Shown here: in pieces, positions 51,201 through 60,200 of the stretch
Position numbering within the stretch: the first letter of the stretch is position 1
Layout of the letters: each line of letters begins with the position of its first letter
Program-made: the position numbers and the translations under genes
Assembly: GCA_023055355.1 (NCBI GenBank)
Contig: JALJCS010000024.1
Location: 10,245,501-10,309,500 of the forward strand
DNA length: 64,000 nt
Reading direction: 5' to 3'
Origin: Agelaius tricolor
Lineage: Eukaryota; Chordata; Aves; Passeriformes; Icteridae
Notes under the pieces: model-generated
What the model was told of the DNA's origin: nothing
The model's input: the letters and a program-made list of their open reading frames with translations, nothing else
Databases searched by the model: none

Positions 51201-54200
51201 ATAACTGTGCAGTCCCTGTTCATGAAAATATTAAGCTGATCCATTCAATTATCTTCGCACAATTTTCCCTTCAGTTATGATATACTGTGATAATCAAAAA
51301 TCATTTGCCCTCATTCTTCAACACACATTTTGAAAACTAGTTATGGAGCCTGTGTCTAGACACAGACTATTCACCTACAGCACACTCTTTTAATCCACTA
51401 GTGTGGCTGAGAAGTCCTACACTATCCTCCAAATATAACTCATTCATTCACTCAGGCATCAACAGATTCCATTGACCTTGGTTAAATCATTTTAATTGAT
51501 TTATTCATGCATACACAAAACAAACCTACTCAATTATTCTATGCAAACACACTCAGCTTCCAGATCATTGAATTTTTACATATTTATTCACCAATTTGGA
51601 TAATTCTTCAATGTACTGTAGCAGTACAGACTTCTCTAGTGCTAGAGGGTTATATAAATCTATCTTGATCTGTTTAAAGAGCAAAAAATGAAAAAAATGA
51701 AAAAGGCATAGAAATTTGATAAGGGCTTAGAAGAGCACTGTGAGAACAAGCTAAGGATCTTCCACAAGGGAATGGCACTTAGTAGCACCTTTTCTTCTGT
51801 CCTGAGAATACTGACAGGTTAGTAACACCTTTTCCTCTGTCCTGAGAATACTCACTGGTTAGTAACACCTTTTCTTTTGTCCTGAGAATACTCACTGGTT
51901 CCCCAGCCACATGGTAACCTCTTCCTTATATTTTAACATCACCTTTTTCATTGAGATCATGTTTCAGCTTCTCCATTTGCAAGGCAAATGACTGTCAGCT
52001 AAGCTTCAGGGAGTGCAGATCCTCTGGAAAGGCAACATCAGGCTTTGCAGTGTTTACACAAATGCCCAAACTAGCTGGTTCTACACAGGACTGTGGTGCA
52101 AACCCAGTGGGGACATAGGTGTGTATCACAGAGCTGACTGCTGCCATGTGAGGCTGGCTGGTTCCCAGCTTGTTAATGCCTGCTTGTTTGACTCTACTTG
52201 AGCTGCAGCCACACAACTGCACTGGGGAGGATCCCAAATCCCTGTCATCATCCCACTGCTGCCTTGCCTCTCCCAACAGCAGCAGAGCTTCTTCCTATAA
52301 CAAACCTGGAGCAAATAAGTGAAGAGGCAAAGTCCTGCTGCCCAGGGAAAGACTTGTGCTTGTACATGCTGCACTTCCTTTAACAGCAAGTCTACTTTTG
52401 CTTTTATGCCCCTGGCTATGGAAAACATGCAACCACTGCACTGTCCTCAGCTGTAGAAGTCAGAACAGCCCCATTTACCCCATTTACCTTCAGTGGGGCT
52501 ATGCTCATTTGTATTATCTCTTCTTCCTCGCTTATAAGGTATATTCAAAAGCAGCCTCCTCTCTTAAAACAGTTCATAGGATCTCTATTTGGGGTTAAGT
52601 TAAGGGGAGGAAGGGTAGTTGCTCATTATATTAAATATCACAGTAAAAATGTTTTATTGCAGAAAAAAAAAGTGGAAATAAAGATTTGTGGATGCTCATT
52701 TAACAGATGCCAGTTGGATCACAGTCCATGGAGTTTTTCATGTCTGGCAGTGTTAGGGTCTAGTCAGAGGAGAGCAGCTGTAATATGGAATATAATGGCC
52801 TAGAGCTCGGTGAACTGGCAGAGTTCAAGTTTGTGCAGTTCTCCTGGCAACCTGGCAATTCTAGAAAAACTTAATTTATCCAAACCAATTATTCTTTAGT
52901 GGGAAAGAAAACTTAGCTTAGTACTGAAAGAAATAGGATTTTCAGTCCTGTCTTAGTGTAACTAAAGTAGAGTACACAATAAAGGAAAGCAATATAATTT
53001 CACAAATGAGGAGGAACTCTGTAAGATAAAAAAAACTGTTTAGTCTCCAGACTTCACATGAATTGAGGAAGGGGATGGAGACTTAGTAACTATGGATGAT
53101 GAACTGAGCACAATAATATCAGCAAACATGTTGATTTTTCTTATATTACACAGCTTTGTGCATTTAATCTCCTCTGATTCACTTTTTTTTATCAAATGAA
53201 TTTGAAAAAGTGCATGTGGACTACTGCTAATTAAGATTGTATGGGTATATTAGCTGTATATGATAGGGACCACAAGTTTCCACAATATCCCTATCTGGTC
53301 ATAATTAATCATGACAAGGATCCTGTTGAGCTGAAAGTGATTAGTTCCAGCCTAATTAAGGGTCACTACTGACTATGGTTTTGAGCTTCACCAGACAGAT
53401 CATATTATCAATTTTTTCTGCATAGACAGAAAATAATTAAAGATGATGCAAAAGCATGAAGCACCTAGAATTTTCCAAATCAGTAACAAAAAGAAGCATA
53501 AAAATATTACTTACACCAAAGATCTGAACCTATTTCAGGGAACTAACTAGAAATAAAAAAAATTCTCTGTGAGTAATGAATGAAAAGATTGTCTTTGGAG
53601 ATGTAGTGAAGTTCATTTAGAATAGTACCATCCACGACAGTGCAGAAGAGATAATTATGCCACATAAATGAGATCTCCCTCCTGTAGTAATGACATTGTA
53701 GGCTCTCAACATTACTGCAGCCTTGTCAGCCACCTGGGCAGCATGTTTTGGCAGACCATGCAGGCATTTTCTGACTAATATGAGGTTAGGAAACATAGTG
53801 TTTTGGGAAGATAATGGAAAGGGCAAGCTAATATGGAAGACTACTGTCCTGTCTCCATTTTCTGCTTTGTCAGCCTAGCTTTCTGGAGCTGTAACTCCTG
53901 GAGGTGATCCTTCCTGCAATTCCCCAATCCTCCCCAAGACCTGACACTGCAGTGAGGTTAGGCAATCTTCAAAATTAATTTAGAAAATGACATTTATCAC
54001 TAGAAGTGGCACCTTGTAGAGATCAGCGACAGCCTCTGTGCTCTCACAGTCATCCTCCTCCTCCAGTTCCCACTGTGCTTGCCTGTGTTTCTCCATCAGC
54101 CCATGGTAAGCCTAAAAAGAAACACAGTAGGTGTATCTAAATAGCTGAAAAGATCTTAATAGATCTTTTCAGATGCTTCCCTTTTCTTCCTTGATGCTCT

Positions 54201-57200
54201 TCCCATGTATCACTACAACAGCAATTGTTTACCTGGAACCATGACTCAGAGGGAAATGGAACTTGCCTTACCACCTTAATTTGAGCTTTTCCAGTCTTGA
54301 GTATAAAATTCCTTAGCCTCAGCAATATGGGGTCAAATAATATATAAATACTACTACAAAACATGTGAAATGATCTGACTTGAAACCTGTTTTCCAGTGT
54401 ATGAATATCCCTACATCATAGCCATTACTATGAGGTGCAGAACAGCCATGTGACATCACCATGAGACACCTGAGTTGCAGCTGTATCACACTGTACAGGG
54501 ATTTTGCACTGGGGGTGGTCACCATGTTCCATGGTGGTTCCTAAAAGGCTGATCTATGATGTGGTCCTGACTTAGTCCTTGGTCCCAGTTTGAGAAGGGA
54601 TGCAATTTTTTTCTTCATGTAAGGACTGTGACTGTGTTGGCAGGCTCATGGAAGATTATATTTCACAGACAAAGACTACCTCAACCTACAGACTAATGAG
54701 TAGCATTATACATAAGTATTCTATATTTTGATTTAATCTGCCAAGTCCTCCCTATTACTCCCATGGTAAATATATTTTTTTTCATTAGGTATGTCAATAG
54801 AGCTCTTCTAAAGAGGACCAAAGTGCCCATAAATGCTTCAGCATTCTTGTAGAGGTAGACTTGAAAGCTCACACATGTCACGGAGTCATACTTTATGACA
54901 GAAGTTGACAAATTAACTGCTATAACTTGTATTTCCACCGTGGGTAGGCAGAGCCAGACTGGATTACTGCAACTGACACTTTATGGTTTGTGTTCTTCAT
55001 TGGTCATTCCCGTATTCTCTGAAGTAAAAGACAAAATTAAAATCCTCCTTTTCCAACAGAAACATAGATGAAGGAGAAAGAATGATATAGGAACTCTAAC
55101 CTTTACTATATATCTCATTCTGTCATAAAAAAATCAGATCTGCAGCAACTCAGTTGTTACCACCTTACTCGTGTTCAGAGCAATCTGATGTGAATGAGGC
55201 TTATTGCAAGATCCACTATCATAATTGGCAACCACTTAAAATTCAGCAGAAAGGTCAGTTACTGGCAAGGCTGCTACCATGGTGGTGTGGACCCTTGATG
55301 AGGTGAAGGGGGAAAGGCAGAGGAAAGAAGTGTTTTTGATGAGTACAGCTCTGTGCTCATGGTGAGGCTTTCTGACCAATTCCTTACTGTTGGGCTGGAT
55401 ATGAAATTATGAAACAAACTTAAAATAGCTCCTCAGTGCCAACTGGATTGTTCTCACAAAATAATTACTGCACTATTTAAGTTATTTTTAAATATTTAAG
55501 TCAAACCATGGGAGCTGCAGGTACAAATTTTTCTTGTTCTTTGAAGAGTTTCTGCACTTAAGACCCCATCTGTTCTGGGACAAAAGACTCTCCCACTGTG
55601 CAGCAGAAAGAATTACATTTCTGACTTTCTTAATTTGTACATAGGCATTTCACAATCCTAAAACTCAGCTGTGTTCTGTCCTGCAGCAAGAAGTGCAAGT
55701 TGCCCCTCCCTGCTCAGCCTGTCAGAAAGCTGTTGAGTAGGCTTAGTTAAACACAAAGCTGTGTGGCTCTACCTTAGTAGGGAAGGGATCTTACAGCAAC
55801 ATTTTTAAGCTTTGTTCAATGAATCTGGGATGTGTCCAAGAGTGTCCAATGATGTCTAAAAGGAAAATACATTCACAAGTGCACACTGGCTACAAAAATG
55901 TGTGACAGACTTGTCTCAAGTTTGGTTTTATGAAAAGCCAAAGGTGTAAAATTGCTCTACTTGTTTTGGAGTAAGGTGGTGCCAGGCAGGTGTGCATACA
56001 GAAATAGTAACTGCTTTATCCAAGTCATACAATATAATTAAAGAACATGGCCCCACAGTACAAAACTACAGTGTTAAGACCAATAAATTCTGATAGATTG
56101 CTGCAGTTGGAATCTGGGTCTTCTCATACAATAATTTTATCTAAGTTATTGGATTTCATCAAAAGTTAAATGCTGGATGTAACCACTTTCAACTTAAATT
56201 ATTTATTTTCATGAAAATTGAATATTGATTTTTTTTTAATTCTTAATAACTTGGGTTTGCAGTTCCCAGCAGTTACTTGAATTTTGCAGCTCTCAGCATT
56301 TACAGCTAAGAACTCTAATTTTGTATATTCATTCGGAACAATAACAACAAATCTCTATAGAAAATATGAGCACAAAAACATTACACTGGCCACTGTATAC
56401 CATATTAAATTATCAACGGCAAGCCTTCTCTAAGGCATCCTGCCAGAGATCATAATTAGTTTTTCCTCTACTTCTCTGAAATTTGGTAAATCTTTTGAGC
56501 CTCAGTAACCCCACTCATAGAAAAGCAATTAGACCAGTGCAGACTGTTTCCTTCTGTAATGCAGGCTGGATAGTTTCCTCCAGGTATTTCCTGTCTTAAA
56601 GCAAACACACAGTAGGTAAGCAAAAGATGTTTTCTACCAAACATGCAATTTTGCATTAACCCCATTGGCATTCTCTTCCAATGCAACACCACCAACACTG
56701 CAGGAACAGCCATGGCAACAGGGGCTCTGACCCTGTCCACCTGTTCCACCACACATGATTCTCACAAGGACCCAAAATTCCCAGTTTTACGGAACTGGGA
56801 GAAATCTGCAATACATTTGGCTTTAAAAACTAATAGAACAGGGAAAACAAGCTTTTACTTGTTCACCTTGAGAAAATTATGAACATCTTCAGTAAGAAAA
56901 GTTTTGCTAAGGAGACTCCTTTGTTCAGCTTCCTGTCTGCGTTTGAACTCTTCCTTCTTCTTGGCACGGCACTGCAGCCGTTTCCAGATCAGCTCTTTAC
57001 TTAGCTGCATGCACTCTGGAACATCAACCACAAACAATTAGGCACCACAACTCCACAGGGAGAAAGCAACATCTGCTGCTGTCACACAACATAAGCTCAC
57101 CGAGATCTGTTAGTGAGTGAAATAGGCAAGTAATCACCATGCAGGATTTGAAATTTGCTTCTTACCCTGATGGCCTTTTTAGATGTGAACTTCTAAATTG

Positions 57201-60200
57201 TTACACGGCACTTAAATCTATCAGGTTTTTGGATTGCTACCATCCTGCACCCTCCCTTTCACTGGTGCTGCTGTTTATGCAAAGGCAGTGTGTTAGTCCA
57301 AGAAACAAATTGCTTCATGCAGCACCCCAAACCTCCCCCTCCTGCTTCAGAAGGTCAGTAAGTGTCTCATTACCTAATTGAAGATATGCAAATGCTGCTG
57401 CAAGGACAGGGGCAGTAACATATGGCGGGGAGAAAAGGTCTAAAGCAGTGCTAGTTCAGATTAGTTTGAACTGGCATGCAGCCCATACGTACAGACTTCT
57501 AAAGTGACTCATCCAAGAACCTGCAGTAAAAGTTGTCAAGGTCCCTCCAATTTCGTGCTGCTAATGGGAACTATTTGGGACTAAATTCTTCCCCACTTCA
57601 TTCCCCCTGTAGCTCCAAGTGATATATAAATTAAAGAGCCTATTTGCATCCTGGGCTGCTGAGTGCAATCACTGCTTTAAATGTTCTGCCACTTCATGTC
57701 TCATTGCCTGTCCACCTAAGAAAAATTTTACTAATTTCCCCCAGTTACCCTGCCCCAGAGCAGTACTTCACTCCTGACACAAGCAGCTAAAGGGAGATGC
57801 AAAAGAACAGATACCTGTGGCTGCTGTTCTGTCACTACATTAAGCTGCTTTAACTACAAGAAATTACTTTGTAGAGAAACAAAAGGAGCACAGTACTGCA
57901 GTACCAAGAATGTTATTTATTCTTCATGCTAATTTATTGTGTTTATCCATAGGCTGATGATGCACTGACAGAACACTTGAAGGTGCACCAAAAGTACAGG
58001 AAAGCCTGTAATGAAAATATCACTTAAATAAATGTAGCAGTGTTTTACTTTTAAACACTATTGATTCTTTAATACCTCCTTATTTTGTACCCTAGGAACA
58101 CAGTCTTGCTGGCTTTGTATCTGTGAATTATAGGTAGAGTTTAACTTTTGTATTTAGAAGCTCATAAGAAAGGTCAACATAAGGCTCTATTGGAATAAAT
58201 GCTGCACTCCAGATAATTTTTTTTAAAGCACATTTCATTTCTATCTAAAACCAGGAGGTTGATAATGTTCTTCTACACAGGATGTACCACCCATAATATA
58301 TAGCTATATATAGCTATATATAACTATAAAAACCTACTTTGCATAAAATAAAGGCCTTGACAGAGGTATTTTTGCTTAGGAACAAGTGAAAATTGACAAA
58401 AAGCAGGAAAAATCACCCAGAGACAACCATTTATGCTTAAAGAATGTTGGTGGCTGAACCTATGTGAAAACTATGAACTAGGCATAGACAGTTTTAGAAA
58501 CAAACATCCATGAAAGAGACTATACCACAATATACGTTTTTGTGAATATCAGCAAACTGTTCACACAGCTAGATGTTCTGAAAGACGATCAAGTCTGCAG
58601 CACTTTCTGTGATGAAATAATTGGCACAGTAGATGACAGGAGAGTGGTGGATATTGGCTACCCTGACTTCAGGCAGGTTTTCAATGCAGTCTCCTGACAG
58701 ATCCTCACAGAGAAGAGGATGGATGAGCAGTGAGATGGACTGAAAACTTGCTCAAAGTCCACCTGGAAGCCAGCACCTATTGGTGTAGCCCAGGGCTCAA
58801 TACTGAGTACAATTCTGCTCAGTAGCTTCATTAATAACCTGGATGATGGAGCAGAGTGCAAATTTAGCAAGCCTGCAGAGGTCACAAAAAATGGGAGGAG
58901 TGGCTGGTACACCTACACATGCTTGTACTTCCATCCACAGGGTACTTGACACGCTGGAGAAATGGGCTGATGCAAATCTTCTGAAGTTTAACAATGGGAA
59001 GTGCAAAGTGCTGCACCTGGGGAGGAACAACCCCAGGCACAAGCACATGCTGGAGACTGCCCAGCTGGAGAGCAGCTTGGCAGGAAAGGACCTGGGGCTC
59101 TGGTGGACACCAGGTTGAACGTAAGCCAACAGATAAAGGGAGGGGATCCTTTCCCTCCATTCAACTCTGGTTAGGCCACACCTGGAGTGCTGTGTCCAGT
59201 TCTGTGCTCCACAGCCAAGTACAAGGGAGACATGGAGATACTGAAGAGAATTCAACAAAGGGCCACAAGGATGAATGGACTGGAGCATGTCCCCTGTGAG
59301 ACAAAGCTCAGAGAGCTGGGGCTGTTCAGCGTGGAGAAGAGAGGGCTCAGGGGGGATCTGAGCATAATAAGTATATAAACACCTGAGTATACAAACACCT
59401 GGAGAGTGGGTACAAAGAAGACAGAGCCATTCTCTTCTGTTGTGCCCAACAAAAGGACCAGAGGCAGCTGCCAGAAACTGAAACACGGGAGGTTCCTTTT
59501 ACCATGAGGATGACTGAGCACTGGGACAGGTGGCCCAGGTGGAGTCTCCATTCTGGGAGAGAGAAGCTGTCTGAACATGATCCTGGGCAACCAACAGTAG
59601 CTCAACCAACTTAAGCAGACAGGGTTGACCATACAACCCCCAGAAGTTCTTTCAGTCTTAACCATTCTGTGATTCTGTGAATTTATAACTGTGAGATAAG
59701 GCACAAATTATCATCACTAAGAGCCCAAAGTGAGTGAGCAGCACTGCAGCAAGAACATACTGCAACAAGACTGCATTCATTCTGACTATTCAGTTCACTG
59801 AACTCTAAACCTAATGCCATTTTGCTATGACAATTTTCTTTAAATGTGTCCAAAAATAGCAGAAATGGTTCTGGAAATTGTGTTGAAGTGGTTTGCATTA
59901 TTTTCCTTCTGACTAAATGTTTACCATTATTTGCTGTGAGTGCTGATGGGAGGCACTGAGCCCTGAAACAGCACCTATCAGAGAAGATAGGGCTATATTT
60001 TTCAACACTGGGCATTAGGTAACATACAAAATGAAACAGGGAGAACCTTAAATCAGTGGGTCAGTCAGCCTAGACTTTATTATGACTGTGTACTTTTCAG
60101 ATAGGCAATATGAAGAGGTGTAAAAGGAAGAGGAAATACTTCATTTTAGATGTATTTTAGTCTGACATTAGAAAAGAGAGATTTATAGGAAGATCTTAAG

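Larger units (their letters stand above)
45865..54012 (-). other. EVC large intron
   Basis: The longest EVC intron here. It holds a tRNA-like fragment (49,611-49,657), a (CAA)6 run and the 3 x 40-bp tandem repeat (51,781-51,900). Nothing else recognised. Confidence 0.6.

Noticed and set aside
52000..52440. Block with overlapping frames on both strands, considered as a mobile-element remnant or exon
   Set aside because: It seemed vaguely repeat-like but I could not name a family or find ends or target duplications.
58797..59486. Minus-strand open frame of 229 codons
   Set aside because: Antisense of the CR1 element; CR1 antisense frames are often open by chance.
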